Below are positions 42,830 through 51,532 of a stretch of DNA of 64,000 nucleotides, piece after piece. The notes under the pieces are model-generated. The model searched no databases and was not told where the DNA came from. It saw only the letters and a list, made by a program, of their open reading frames with translations. The DNA comes from CBDFGE01 sp965247055. GTDB taxonomy: Bacteria; Chloroflexota; Dehalococcoidia; Lucifugimonadales; JAGWBF01. How positions within the stretch are numbered: position 1 is the first letter of the stretch; each line of letters starts with the position of its first letter. The translations under genes were made by a program, and so were the position numbers. The stretch spans positions 124,001 to 188,000 of the forward strand of contig CBDFGE010000005.1 in the NCBI GenBank assembly GCA_965247055.1. The letters run 5' to 3'.

Positions 42830-44404
42830 TTACATTCGATGTGGGGTACGGTGGCGTAAACTTTTGCCCGGGGTGGCCCCGGTGTGGCGCCCGCCGTCTA
42901 TGACCAATCGGCCGTTCACCATCACGTAGTCTACTCCCCGGGCGAGCTGCCTCGGGCTTTCCGGCGTACACGGCGCCTCGATGGTCGCCGGATCAAAGAC
43001 CACAACGTCCGCTTCCATGCCGTCTCGGAGTATGCCCCGATCAGATATACCCAGCCTTTGAGCCGGGAAAGAGGTCATCCTGCGTATCGTGTCCTCCAGG
43101 GTCAGGGAACCTTCTTCGCGAACGAAGGTTGACAGGATGGCGGGGAAGGTACCATAGGTCCGGTGGCTGGGGAAGTCCCCTATGAGAAGGGCGTCGCTAC
43201 CTATCATGGCCAGCGGATGGACCACGAAGTCGGGCTGCGACTCACCGTTGGGCCGGGGCGCCGAATAGCAGACCTGCAGGTCCTCCTCCAGCAACAGGTC
43301 ACATACCGCGTCTACCACGTTCTTCCCCGTGGACTCGGCCACGTCGGCCACCGAACGCCCCTCGTACTGGAGATGCCTGGGACTTTTAAAATGAGTCAGA
43401 CGCATGGCGCTCCAGGGGCGGCCACCGGGATCGATGTCCCTCCCGATCTTATCTCTGACCGCGGGGGAACGCAGCCTTTTTTTCAGCTCTTCCGGGCCAC
43501 CATCCTGCACCCATTGAGGGACCAACACCAGCAGGCGGGTACTGCTATAGGAATAAGAGTGTGTGTCAAAGGTCACGTCCAGACCATCCTCCCGTACCTG
43601 CTCTACGTATTCCAGAATGTGTCCTCGGGGTTCTGGCTGGCGCTGGAAAAGGTGGGTCAGGTGGCATGGCGTCCCGCTGCGTCGCCCGATCTCCACTGCC
43701 TCTCGGAAGGGGTCCACGAACCTGTCTCCCAGGGCGTAACGGACGTGGGTATGGTAAATGCCCCCCAGTTTACCCACCTCTTTGGTAAGGGCAACTAGCT
43801 CGTCCGTATCCGCGTAGCTTCCAGGAGGGTAATCCAGGCCGGTAGACAGGCCGAAGGCGCCTTCCTCCATCCCTTGCCTCAGGAGCCCCGTCATGGTGTC
43901 CATTTCCCTGTCCGTGGCGGGCCTGTTGTCCCACCCCATTGCGCTGATTCGAAGGGGCGAGTTGCCAATCAAGTAGGCCACATTCACTGCTGCCCGGCCG
44001 TCGAAAAGGGAAAGGTATTCCGCAACGAAGGACCAGGTCATGGGGAGGTCCGGGGCCCCATCCAACCCTGAGTTGAGCTCGTAGAAAAGCCGGAAGTCCT
44101 CCGGGCTTGTAAAAGGGGCGTAAGAGTTTCCATCCACCCCTATGACTTCTGTGGTAACGCCTTGAAAGACCTTGGGCTCGTGACGTGGCTCTGCCAGCAG
44201 GACAAGCCCCGAGTGGGCGTGCATGTCAATGAAGCCCGGGCACACCACCTTCCCGGTGGCGTCGATGGTTCGGGAGGCCTCTAGGCCTACCAGGTCTCCG
44301 CGGAATACGTGTACCTTTCCCTCCAGGATGCCGACGGCCCCGTAGAAGCCCGGGTTGCCCGAGCCGTCCACGATCAGTCCACCCTTGACTAGCAGGTCCA
44401 GCAA
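42830..44404 (-). CDS. N-acyl-D-amino-acid deacylase / D-aminoacylase-type amidohydrolase
   Basis: 524 residues, normal length. N-terminal strand DLLVKGGLIVDGSG, metal site HAHSGL, then EVIGVDGNSYAP, GLSTGLDYPPG and the His of YHTHVR. C-terminal MVNGRLVIDGG closes the beta-sandwich. Family members deacylate N-acyl-D-amino acids or related dihydropyrimidine-like amides. The middle has the GIG-type FDTHSYSYSSTRL pattern of the group. Substrate is not certain. Confidence 0.88.
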   Translation of the reverse strand: MLDLLVKGGLIVDGSGNPGFYGAVGILEGKVHVFRGDLVGLEASRTIDATGKVVCPGFIDMHAHSGLVLLAEPRHEPKVFQGVTTEVIGVDGNSYAPFTSPEDFRLFYELNSGLDGAPDLPMTWSFVAEYLSLFDGRAAVNVAYLIGNSPLRISAMGWDNRPATDREMDTMTGLLRQGMEEGAFGLSTGLDYPPGSYADTDELVALTKEVGKLGGIYHTHVRYALGDRFVDPFREAVEIGRRSGTPCHLTHLFQRQPEPRGHILEYVEQVREDGLDVTFDTHSYSYSSTRLLVLVPQWVQDGGPEELKKRLRSPAVRDKIGRDIDPGGRPWSAMRLTHFKSPRHLQYEGRSVADVAESTGKNVVDAVCDLLLEEDLQVCYSAPRPNGESQPDFVVHPLAMIGSDALLIGDFPSHRTYGTFPAILSTFVREEGSLTLEDTIRRMTSFPAQRLGISDRGILRDGMEADVVVFDPATIEAPCTPESPRQLARGVDYVMVNGRLVIDGGRHTGATPGKSLRHRTPHRM

Positions 44405-44548
44405 ACCCTCACCTCCAGCACCGTGGCGTGTTCAAAAAGAGACCCGTGGCGCGGTAAGGTCAAGCCCAGGCTCCAATACCCTGCCGATGTCTTGCTCTGC
44501 CGCGAGCTACCTTGACGACCTCTCGTTGTGCCTGTGGCCGGAGCCCTA

Positions 44549-45133
44549 CTATGCTGGCTGGGGCTTCGCAGGCCCTATGCGAACCGGATGGGGTGTTCCC
44601 CGCCTCTGCTCTATTCCCTCGACGTCCCACAGGTCGGAATAGGTGAGGGCGCGGGGACAGTGGCCGTAGGCCTCTTCCACCTCCACGACGATTCCCTGCT
44701 GGAAACCCCGGCCCCCGTCTGGACTGTGTATCTGCTGCTCCACACTATATCGGTCCAGCTTATCCCGGGAGACAATGGTCACCCGCCCGTTGACCCTTAC
44801 CACGTCGGCGACGCCCGGGATGAAAAAGATAAGGCCCACATGAGGGTTGTCGTTCATGTTTTGATACGACTGGAACAGCTTATTTCCGGCCACGTCCGGG
44901 ACCAGCAGGCGCCGGTCGTCCAGAATGCGCACGAAGCCGGGCTTCCCGCCTTTGGGGGAGGCGTCGCACTTACCGTCGTGGTCACTCGTGGCCATGACTA
45001 GAAAGGGGGACTCGGCGATGAACTCTTTCACGGGACCGGCCAGGTAGCCCTTGACCTTGGTCAGGGCGCGCTCCGAAGGAAACCCAAACTTCGTGGTAAA
45101 AATATTGTCGCATTCGGCGCTATTGGTTTCCAT
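44549..45133 (-). CDS. Pyridoxamine 5'-phosphate oxidase-like FMN-binding protein
   Basis: About 194 residues from the ATG at 45133, chosen for GGGAGGG upstream; the frame extends to 45166. Split-barrel fold with PFLVMATSDHDGKCDASPKG, LLVPDVAGNKLFQSYQN and VGLIFFIPGVADVVRVNG. Members bind FMN or F420 and reduce or oxidise small molecules; true PdxH activity is unlikely since its PLP-pathway signature is absent. Confidence 0.85.
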   Translation of the reverse strand: METNSAECDNIFTTKFGFPSERALTKVKGYLAGPVKEFIAESPFLVMATSDHDGKCDASPKGGKPGFVRILDDRRLLVPDVAGNKLFQSYQNMNDNPHVGLIFFIPGVADVVRVNGRVTIVSRDKLDRYSVEQQIHSPDGGRGFQQGIVVEVEEAYGHCPRALTYSDLWDVEGIEQRRGTPHPVRIGPAKPQPA

Positions 45134-45411
45134 ACGTCCCTCCCGATCGATAGGAAATCCCGGCATGATCCCAACAGGGCCGTGCGATGAATCGCCTGGC
45201 CTGGCGGCTTATTCTACAGCAACCCCAGAGAGCCATCAAGTCGCCGGCAACGCCGCCACGGTTCGCCCTCAGATGCTATCTGCTATGGAGCTAGGTTCTA
45301 GCTGAGATGAAGGTCGGGAAAAGAGAAACGGGAGCAATGAGAAGCGGCGTCAAGCGATTGATAACCAACCGGCCACGCCAGCAAGCCGTCTCGTGGACAC
45401 GATTAGGTTGA

Positions 45412-45440
45412 TTGACTGCATTCCGATATGTCTATATACT
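45412..45440 (+). promoter_or_regulatory. Promoter of the small secreted protein gene
   Basis: TTGACT, 17 bases, TATACT, 81 bases before the ATG at 45522. Good sigma70 match. Confidence 0.65.
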
Positions 45441-45521
45441 TCCCGATGCCGAAGGTGGTGTGTTCTTTGGACGCCAGCAGTTTGATTTGGGAAATCCCAG
45501 TTTGCATCAGGAGTGAGGATA

Positions 45522-45773
45522 ATGTCGAGGAACAAGGCGCTGCTGGTTTCGATTAGCGCAGTAGTTTCTTTGATCGGTGTGCTGATAGCGTGGCCTGGAG
45601 CTCGTAGGCCGTCGGTAGAGGCCGGAGCTCCCGGGCCCAAAGTGACCATCTGCCATATTCCTCCGAACAACCCTGCCAATGGCTATGGTGTGGCCCCCAG
45701 GGCGAGCACAGTGGGAGAGCGGGCAGTGGCGGCACACCTGGGGCACGGGGACACTCTAGGGCCCTGTCCGTAA
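45522..45773 (+). CDS. Small secreted protein with an ICHIPP-type domain
   Basis: 83 residues, with AGGAG eight bases before the ATG. Signal peptide ALLVSISAVVSLIGVLIA, then KVTICHIPPNNPANGYGV and AVAAHLGHGDTLGPC. The VTICHIPPxNP and AHLxHGDxLGxC pairs form a short Cys/His domain found at the ends of many secreted bacterial proteins; its function is not established. The two Cys and three His could bind a metal or form a disulfide. The promoter upstream supports expression. Confidence 0.7.
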   Translation: MSRNKALLVSISAVVSLIGVLIAWPGARRPSVEAGAPGPKVTICHIPPNNPANGYGVAPRASTVGERAVAAHLGHGDTLGPCP

Positions 45774-46057
45774 TAGGAACACCCGCTACGCCGGAGTGCG
45801 CTCAAGGTCCGCTGCTAAATTTTTGCGGTGCCTGCGCGGGTCGCGGACATCACCGTCACGCCTGAGGGCGTAGGGCTCCTCCACTGCGCCTCAGCGCGGA
45901 AACCCTGCTAGAGGGGTGGCCCTCCGCCTCCCGGGTCGCAGCAACTCCTTTACCTACAGAGGTGCTGCTCTCTAAGCTGCATCCCCCCCTGGACCAACTT
46001 CGGGCTCCAGGTGGGGTTGGCGGTTACGACGGGGACTCCGGCTTCTTGGGTTCCTCG
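45774..46057. other. Non-coding gap
   Basis: About 280 bases between convergent genes. A GC-rich hairpin (CCCCCCTGGA near 45984-45993 against TCCAGGTGGGG at 46006-46016) may terminate cysH, but no T-run follows. Nothing else seen. Confidence 0.35.
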
Positions 46058-46783
46058 CTAGCTCGGCGTACCAGCCAGGTTTGCCTTTAGTGGGCGAGTA
46101 TGAATGCCGCACTCACCCCCGCACTTGCTGGTTCCCAGCCAGCGGCCAGCCCTCTCATCGGGCCCAGCTACTATCTGAGTGCAGGGGGCACAGCCTAGGG
46201 AGCGGTATCCCCGGGAGTAAAGGGGGTTCACGGCGACCTGAGAAATCGCCAGGTACTGCCAGACCTCCCGCTCATGCCATAACAGGATAGGATTCAGTTT
46301 GATCAGCCTCTCGTCTCGTTCCTCCACCTCATGAAAGTCGGTCCTTGTTCTCCCTTCGGTACAGCGGAGGCCAGTCACCCAGCAGTCTACCTGCATCTCC
46401 TCGATGGCTTGTCGTGCAGGCTGGACCTTGAGGTTGTAGCAGCACTGGTCGGGATCTGTTAAATACAGGGCTTCCGGCTGGGTCTCATCATTACGGAATA
46501 CCCTCAGCTCTGGATACCGGGCCATCTCTTCGTGCATGAACTGTACCGTCTCGGGGGGCTTGTACCGAGTGGTGACTACGAACCCTCGAATCTTGGGGCT
46601 CACTTGCTTGGCCAGATGCCAAACGGCAACCGAGTCCTTGCCCAAACTATTGGCCACTACCAGACCGTCGCCAAACTCGCGATAAGCCTCGCTGATCAAG
46701 GTAAGGGACCGCTCGACCTTCTGAGCAAAGTTGAGAGAATCCACCAAGAGCGAGGGGTCCTCCAGCATTAACTCCTTAAGCAT
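46058..46783 (-). CDS. cysH: Assimilatory (phospho)adenylylsulfate reductase
   Basis: 241 residues. PP-loop-like nucleotide motif ANSLGKDSVAVWHLA, in which SLGKDS replaces the usual SGGKDS. Iron-sulfur cysteines are present as QCCYNL and GCAPC, the CC and CxxC pattern of APS reductases with a 4Fe-4S cluster; the C-terminal ECGIH carries the catalytic Cys. It reduces APS (or PAPS) to sulfite using thioredoxin. The next gene upstream starts its message behind an attenuator-like leader. Confidence 0.9.
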   Translation of the reverse strand: MLKELMLEDPSLLVDSLNFAQKVERSLTLISEAYREFGDGLVVANSLGKDSVAVWHLAKQVSPKIRGFVVTTRYKPPETVQFMHEEMARYPELRVFRNDETQPEALYLTDPDQCCYNLKVQPARQAIEEMQVDCWVTGLRCTEGRTRTDFHEVEERDERLIKLNPILLWHEREVWQYLAISQVAVNPLYSRGYRSLGCAPCTQIVAGPDERAGRWLGTSKCGGECGIHTRPLKANLAGTPS

Positions 46784-47071
46784 CTAGACTGTTCCTCCGT
46801 CATGTGATTTGAAACTCTTGCGGCCGAACTTGATTCTGCCCCAAACCCTCTCGTGTAAGTAAAAGAGCCATATCTTGAACAGCGCATCTGCGCCCCCGAC
46901 TATGGCGGCATAGGCGAATTTCCCGGTGGCCACCAGCACGACCATGGCGGTGACCGCCGTCGCCGTTACGCGCCAGGACAGGGCCTTGGCCAGACTGCGA
47001 GACCGGGACTCCACCGGCTCGGATTCAAGCCTGTAATGTTCAGCTAGCGGTTGCTCAAGGACGGTGGTCAA
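46784..47071 (-). CDS. DUF2061 membrane protein linked to cysH
   Basis: About 95 residues from a TTG at 47071 with AGGA eight bases before it. The frame is open to an ATG at 47113, but that codon sits inside the terminator-like hairpin of the leader, so it is an unlikely start. RSLAKALSWRVTATAVTAMVV and a second helix (YAAIVGGADALFKIWLFYLHE) match DUF2061, often encoded beside sulfate-assimilation genes. Its stop abuts cysH, so they are co-transcribed. Function unknown. Confidence 0.75.
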   Translation of the reverse strand: MTTVLEQPLAEHYRLESEPVESRSRSLAKALSWRVTATAVTAMVVLVATGKFAYAAIVGGADALFKIWLFYLHERVWGRIKFGRKSFKSHDGGTV

Positions 47072-47229
47072 GGGTGATCCTACTTGAAGGCAAATAAAAA
47101 ACTGCGTCCACATCGATCCGAAGGGGCGCAGTTACCCGGTGAGACAGGACTCTAGCTACGCCCTAGAAGGGGCGTGTACACAGGTGAAAGAGGTCGTCCT
47201 CAAACCGCAGAGGTATCATCGGTAAATGG
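47072..47229 (-). promoter_or_regulatory. Leader with an intrinsic terminator before DUF2061-cysH (attenuator-like)
   Basis: A leader of about 150 bases lies between the promoter and the TTG at 47071. A small stem ACGCCC-CTTCTA-GGGCGT is near its middle (47159-47176). A terminator stem AACTGCG (47127-47133) with CGCAGTT (47100-47106) is followed by a run of T (47096-47101). A terminator between promoter and coding sequence suggests a riboswitch or another read-through control. I do not recognise a known SAM or other riboswitch core. Confidence 0.6.
47096..47133 (-). terminator. Intrinsic terminator in the cysH leader
   Basis: On the minus strand AACTGCG, a 20-base loop region, CGCAGTT, then TTTT. 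Part of the attenuator-like leader. Confidence 0.6.
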
Positions 47230-47258
47230 AATATACCCGGTTATTCCGTGGTTGTCAA
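47230..47258 (-). promoter_or_regulatory. Promoter of the DUF2061-cysH operon
   Basis: On the minus strand TTGACA, 17 bases, TATATT. Near-consensus. Confidence 0.7.
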
Positions 47259-47509
47259 TAGAGCGTCTAACGCGTCGCGCCGGGGAATCTTCCCTGAGCG
47301 GTACGGTACCCGGTCGTGGTATTACACGGAGATGGCGTACCCTGAGCCATGGGGGCGCAACCCGGGGAAACTGCTGCTACGAAAGGCACTCACAGCCCTG
47401 GCTCGTGCATCCCCTGCCACAGCCTCAGCGCAGCCAGTCTGTATGAGTGAAGTAGTCATAGCGACATCCGAAGCGTCTGCGGGCCGAGCGCGATATAATA
47501 GAGTCAGCG
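47259..47509. other. Non-coding gap
   Basis: About 250 bases. A perfect TATAAT at 47494-47499 lies just before the next frame, but no matching -35 box is evident. Confidence 0.3.
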
Positions 47510-48097
47510 TTGGTCCTTAACCCCAATCGGGTAACGACCAAGGCGACGGAGACACCCGTTACACCCGGCCCGAAACCCCACACGTTGGCCGCCGGCCAGT
47601 TTCGCCTGCCCGTGGCTAACGCGTTCGGAGAGCCGGGCTTCCACGAAGTGCTGGCAGCAAGTCACACGCTGGAGGCCGACCTGGGTACCACCGCCGGAAG
47701 GATGTTGGTAGTGGAGCTACGGGACACAAGCCGTCCGGAGCAGACCTGCGGCAGCCATCATCCCCTGTCGGGGTGCGCCACGGTGGACTGGTCGGACGCC
47801 CTCGGCCGGCCCAAAGTCCCAGCGGGGGGTGTCTTCGACAACAGCGTAACCGTCGAGCTGGAGTCGGGACCCCGCACCTTTTACCTGAGCGAGTCGGGCG
47901 CCCTCAACGACGAACCGGACAGATTCGACCCCAGCTGACCCCACACCGCTGTGGGCGGGTCCGCCCACGAGTGGACAGCCCGCCTGCCTGCCGGGCTGGT
48001 CGTCGGCAGCCAGCTGCAGCTCCATCTGGTGATGACCAAGTTCGGTACTCCCAGCGTGGATATTGGGTACGAGGCCCGGGTGGAACCTGTGCCGTAA
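47510..48097 (+). pseudogene. Unrecognised protein gene with an in-frame stop
   Basis: The frame from TTG at 47510 runs 142 codons to a TGA at 47936-47938. The same frame then continues for 50 more codons as VGGSAHEWTARLPAGLVV and MTKFGTPSVDIGYEARVEP to a TAA at 48095. The two parts look like one beta-rich protein broken by a nonsense change. Decay is plausible because the whole neighbourhood is full of IS and fragments. Selenocysteine is unlikely, as there is no sign of a SECIS element. No family recognised. Confidence 0.5.
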
Positions 48098-48380
48098 CTC
48101 GGGCGTACCATGCTGGAGCGGCTCTTTTAGAGTAGGCGGATTTTTGAGGGACAGTTTCTTGTGTGGCTGCCCGCCTAATATAAACTGGGGTGAGCCCCGC
48201 AAGATTGACCTACCCTACCCCGTACGCCCTCGCTTTTGCCTACTAGGTGGCTGCCGGGTCGTAGTGCTCCACCCCCGCAATGTTATCATCATCAGCGGTG
48301 TGGCAAACAACCTGCTCCTCGCCCTGAGCCCGGCTTCGAAGAACGGGCCAGCACCAAGTTAGCTGACGCGGAGGCTGAGG

Positions 48381-48668
48381 GTGATCAAAGTGCTTCTCGG
48401 GATCGTGGCCGTACCTTTAATGCTCTCCCTCTTCGCCATCGGCAACGGCCCCTGGCCAACAACCGCCAGTCAAGGCCGGGCTATTCCGGGGAGCGCAGGC
48501 AGCCCCCCCGACCCAACTATGTCCTGGCTGCGGCAGTTCGGTACCAACGGAGCCGATTGGGGATACGGTGTGGACGGGGACAACGAGGGCAACGTCTACG
48601 TAGCGGGCGCAGTGATTTTAATGTACTTACTCCATTTATGGGACATCGCCAGTGGTCCCGTCCCATAG
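48381..48668 (+). pseudogene. Truncated SBBP-repeat secreted protein
   Basis: Signal peptide (KVLLGIVAVPLMLSLFAI), then one beta-propeller SBBP-type repeat WLRQFGTNGADWGYGVDGDN and EGNVYVAG. Such proteins normally have many repeats. After GNVYVAGA the sequence becomes unrelated and the IS256 copy 2 begins at 48654, so only the first repeat is left. No continuation is found beyond the IS. Confidence 0.65.
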
Positions 48669-50021
48669 AGTGGTGTAAGAGTACGTCATCCTGTTGATAT
48701 CGTCTAGGCCGCTGCCTCTGCGAGTTCGGCTCTGGGTAGAGCTTCGTTGGAGGTGGTTACCTCCTGTGTCATGTATCGACGGCCGACGGCCCACTCGTCG
48801 TGCTGCTCAGCTAGGACGGCGCCGACCAGGCGACGGACAGATGGGCGGTTAGGGAAGATGCCCACCACATCGGTGCGGCGCCGTATCTCCTTGTTGAGAC
48901 GCTCCAGGGGGTTGTTGGACCAGATCTTCTTCCAGTGGGCGACGGGGAAGCTGGAGAAGGCCAGGACGTCGGGTCCAGCCTCGTCCAGTCGAGAGGCGCC
49001 CTGTGGGAACGGGTCCTGGAGCTGAGCAATCACCCGCTCGAGTTGGGCATGCACCTCCTGAGGGGACGGCTGCTGGTAGATGGTGCGTACCATGGTGGCC
49101 ACCCAGGGCTGAGCGCTCCTGGGGACCCGAGTGAGCAGGTTGGTCATGAAGTGGGTGCGGCACCGCTGCCAACTGGCCCCACCGAAGACAGTTGCGATGG
49201 CATCCCTGAGTCCCTGATGAGCGTCCGATACCACCAGTTCCACCCCGCCGAGGCCCCTGGCGACCAGTGAGCGCAGGAAGGCCAGCCAGAAGGCGCCGTC
49301 TTCACTGGTACCCACGTCCATCCCAACGATCTCACGCTTGCCCTCGCTATTGACTGCCGTCGCCACCACCACGCTGACGTTGACTATCCTACCGGCCTCT
49401 CTGACCTTCTGGGTTAGTGCGTCCAGCCACAGGTAGGGATATGATCCGCCGTCCAGCGGCCGACCCAGGAAGCTCTCCACCACCCCGTCCAGCTCCTGGC
49501 AGATACGCGACACTTGGCTCTTTGAGATACCCTCGCACCCAAGAGCCTTGACCAGATCATCCACTCGCCTCGTCGATACACCCTCCACATACGCCTGCTG
49601 GATCACCGCCAGCAGAGCTCGCTCGCTGCGACGCCGTGGCTCCAGCAGGCTCGGAAAGTAGCTTCCCTCTCTGAGCTTGGGTATCTGCAACTCCATGGTC
49701 CCTACACGAGTGTCCCATGCTCGAGACCGGTACCCGTTGCGCTGGGTCACCCGCTCAGGGTTGCGTTCTCCATACCCAGCACCGGTCCTCGATGACACAT
49801 CAGCCTCCATGATCTCCTCGACCAGCACTCTCAGTGCCTCTCGTAGAAAGTCCACGTCACCGTCGACTCCCCTCTTGCGCATTAGCTCAAGCAGGTCCAT
49901 CCTTTCCTTGACCACCGTTGTCCTCCTTTCTCAGGCTCGTCTTTGCCCGCTAAGGATGACGTGGTGGTCTCTCTTCATCCAGACCCTCTCCTCTTGTTAC
50001 ACCACTTCCTGGGACTCTACT
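48654..50021 (-). mobile_element. IS256-family insertion sequence, copy 2 (1368 bp)
   Basis: Same length and ends as copy 1 (24941-26308), in inverted orientation; its outer bases read GGTCCCG where copy 1 has GGTCACG. The flanking octamers differ (TCGCCAGT on the left, TATTGGTC on the right), so there is no target duplication. That suggests recombination or adjacent deletion after insertion. Confidence 0.9.
48704..49915 (-). CDS. IS256/mutator-type transposase, copy 2
   Basis: 403 residues with the same DDE positions as copy 1 (LWLDALTQKVRE, VVSDAHQGLRDAI, NNPLERLNKEIRRRT). The only protein difference I see is TSEDGAFW in place of TSEDDAFW. Intact frame. Confidence 0.95.
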   Translation of the reverse strand: MVKERMDLLELMRKRGVDGDVDFLREALRVLVEEIMEADVSSRTGAGYGERNPERVTQRNGYRSRAWDTRVGTMELQIPKLREGSYFPSLLEPRRRSERALLAVIQQAYVEGVSTRRVDDLVKALGCEGISKSQVSRICQELDGVVESFLGRPLDGGSYPYLWLDALTQKVREAGRIVNVSVVVATAVNSEGKREIVGMDVGTSEDGAFWLAFLRSLVARGLGGVELVVSDAHQGLRDAIATVFGGASWQRCRTHFMTNLLTRVPRSAQPWVATMVRTIYQQPSPQEVHAQLERVIAQLQDPFPQGASRLDEAGPDVLAFSSFPVAHWKKIWSNNPLERLNKEIRRRTDVVGIFPNRPSVRRLVGAVLAEQHDEWAVGRRYMTQEVTTSNEALPRAELAEAAA

Positions 50022-50078
50022 TATTGGTCGACCTGGGGTAATCACCCGGCGGGGCTTCAACTCAAGTAGACCCCATGA

Positions 50079-51014
50079 TCAGGACAGCGGTGAGGCTAAA
50101 ATAAGAGAGTCTACCGCTGGGGTGTCTTGTAAACCTTCATCCGATGGTAAGGCTCGTGGATGTTCCAGTAAACACCTTTGTGGGCTCACTGCATGGAACA
50201 CCTGACCCGGTGACCGATAGCCCAGGGCTTGATGGGGCCGCTCTTGGTTGTAGAAGGCCAGATAAGCCCCAATCCCCTTTCTGGCCTCAGTCCCATTTTG
50301 GTATGCCTTCAGGTACACCTCCTCGTACTTGATGCTGCGCCACAGCCGTTCCACGAAGACGTTGTCCATGCACCGGCCCCTGCCGTCCATGCTCACTTGA
50401 ACGCCTTGCGCCAGCAGCATGCTGGTGAAGGCCTCGCTGGTGAACTGGCTGCCCTGGTCGGTGTTGAAGATCTGTGGCCGACCCTTGCTCAAGGCCTCTT
50501 CCAGAGCCGCAACACAGAAGTCTACCTCCAGGGTGTTGGACAGCCGCCAGGCCAACACGTAGCGGCTGTGCCAGTCCATGATGGCCACCAAGTAGAGGAA
50601 ACCCCGAGCCATGGGTATGTAGGTGATGTCGGTGGCCCACACCTGGTTGACCCGGTTGATCTCCAGCCCCCTGAGCAAGTACGGATAGACCTTATGCCCT
50701 GGGTTTGGCTTGCTGGTGTTGGGACGCCGGTAGATGGCCTCCAGGCCTATCAGCTGCATCAGCCGGCGGACCCGCTTGCGGTTGACCTGGTGTCCGTGAT
50801 TGCTGAGCCAGGCAGTCATCCTTCTGGAGCCGTAGAAAGGTGTCTTCAGGTACTGTTGGTCTATGAGGGCCATCAACTCCAAGTCCTCGGCGCCGGCCTC
50901 GGTTGGCAGGTAGTACAACGAGGAGCGGCTGATACCCAGCAAGGCGCACTGGCGCACCAGAGACAGCTTCGGTTCTTCTCGGTCAATCATGGCCCGGCGT
51001 TGGGACCGGCTCAC
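50079..51014 (-). CDS. IS3-family transposase OrfB
   Basis: 311 residues. rve-type integrase core: first Asp in WATDITYIP, second Asp in FNTDQGSQF and Glu in NVFVERLWRS, plus the HTH_21-like MTAWLSNHGHQVNRKRVRRL ahead of it. Its ATG overlaps the orfA stop, so it is probably made by coupled translation, not by frameshifting. Confidence 0.93.
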   Translation of the reverse strand: MSRSQRRAMIDREEPKLSLVRQCALLGISRSSLYYLPTEAGAEDLELMALIDQQYLKTPFYGSRRMTAWLSNHGHQVNRKRVRRLMQLIGLEAIYRRPNTSKPNPGHKVYPYLLRGLEINRVNQVWATDITYIPMARGFLYLVAIMDWHSRYVLAWRLSNTLEVDFCVAALEEALSKGRPQIFNTDQGSQFTSEAFTSMLLAQGVQVSMDGRGRCMDNVFVERLWRSIKYEEVYLKAYQNGTEARKGIGAYLAFYNQERPHQALGYRSPGQVFHAVSPQRCLLEHPRALPSDEGLQDTPAVDSLILASPLS

Positions 51015-51295
51015 AACCCGAAGCTCCGTGACAAAAAATCCCGTTCCACCTTGAGCTGCCCAATCTGTTGGTAGAGCTGGGCAGTGAGGACCTCTTGGTC
51101 CTTCTCCTGGCGTCCACCACCATTTTCAAAGAGGTGCGGCGCCCCCTGAGTCAAGGCCTTCTTCCAGGCATGGATCTGGCTCGGGTGGACTTCAAACTGG
51201 CTGGCCAGCTCTGCAATGGTGTGCTCCCCCTGGAGCGCGGCCAAAGCCACTTTGGCCTTGAAGACTGGGCTGTGCTTCTTACGTGTTTGCTTCAT
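51011..51295 (-). CDS. IS3-family transposase OrfA
   Basis: 94 residues. HTH protein with FKAKVALAALQGEHTIAELA and a leucine-zipper-like C-terminus (LTAQLYQQIGQLKVERDFL). Works with OrfB for transposition. GGAGCAGGAC lies before the ATG. Confidence 0.92.
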   Translation of the reverse strand: MKQTRKKHSPVFKAKVALAALQGEHTIAELASQFEVHPSQIHAWKKALTQGAPHLFENGGGRQEKDQEVLTAQLYQQIGQLKVERDFLSRSFGL

Positions 51296-51532
51296 GTCCT
51301 GCTCCTTGTTTCCGTCCTATTTTAGGAGCGGGACTCTCTCTTAGCCACCTGTCCGAATTTTGGGGTCCACCTCACTGGTCAACGCGGTCCGGCGGTTAGG
51401 GAGGATGACGTGAAGATCAGCATAATGGACTACCCAGAAATCATCCTTTTGACGGGAACATATTTCCTTCCTCCTTCGTCTTGAATTATAGAACCGGTTC
51501 CAGATCACAAATTTCAGAAGGAGAATAGGACA

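Larger units (their letters stand above)
50065..51370 (-). mobile_element. IS3-family insertion sequence
   Basis: About 1.3 kb with imperfect inverted ends GTAGACCCCATGATCAGGAC (left) and GTGGACCCCAAAATTCGGAC (right, read inward). CTCA occurs at 50061-50064 and 51371-51374 and may be a 4-bp target duplication, though one base of slack remains at the left end. Two transposase frames overlap by four bases. Confidence 0.85.

Noticed and set aside
47510..48097. Selenoprotein with TGA read as selenocysteine
   Set aside because: There is no visible SECIS-like stem after the codon, no redox motif around it, and the neighbourhood is decayed.
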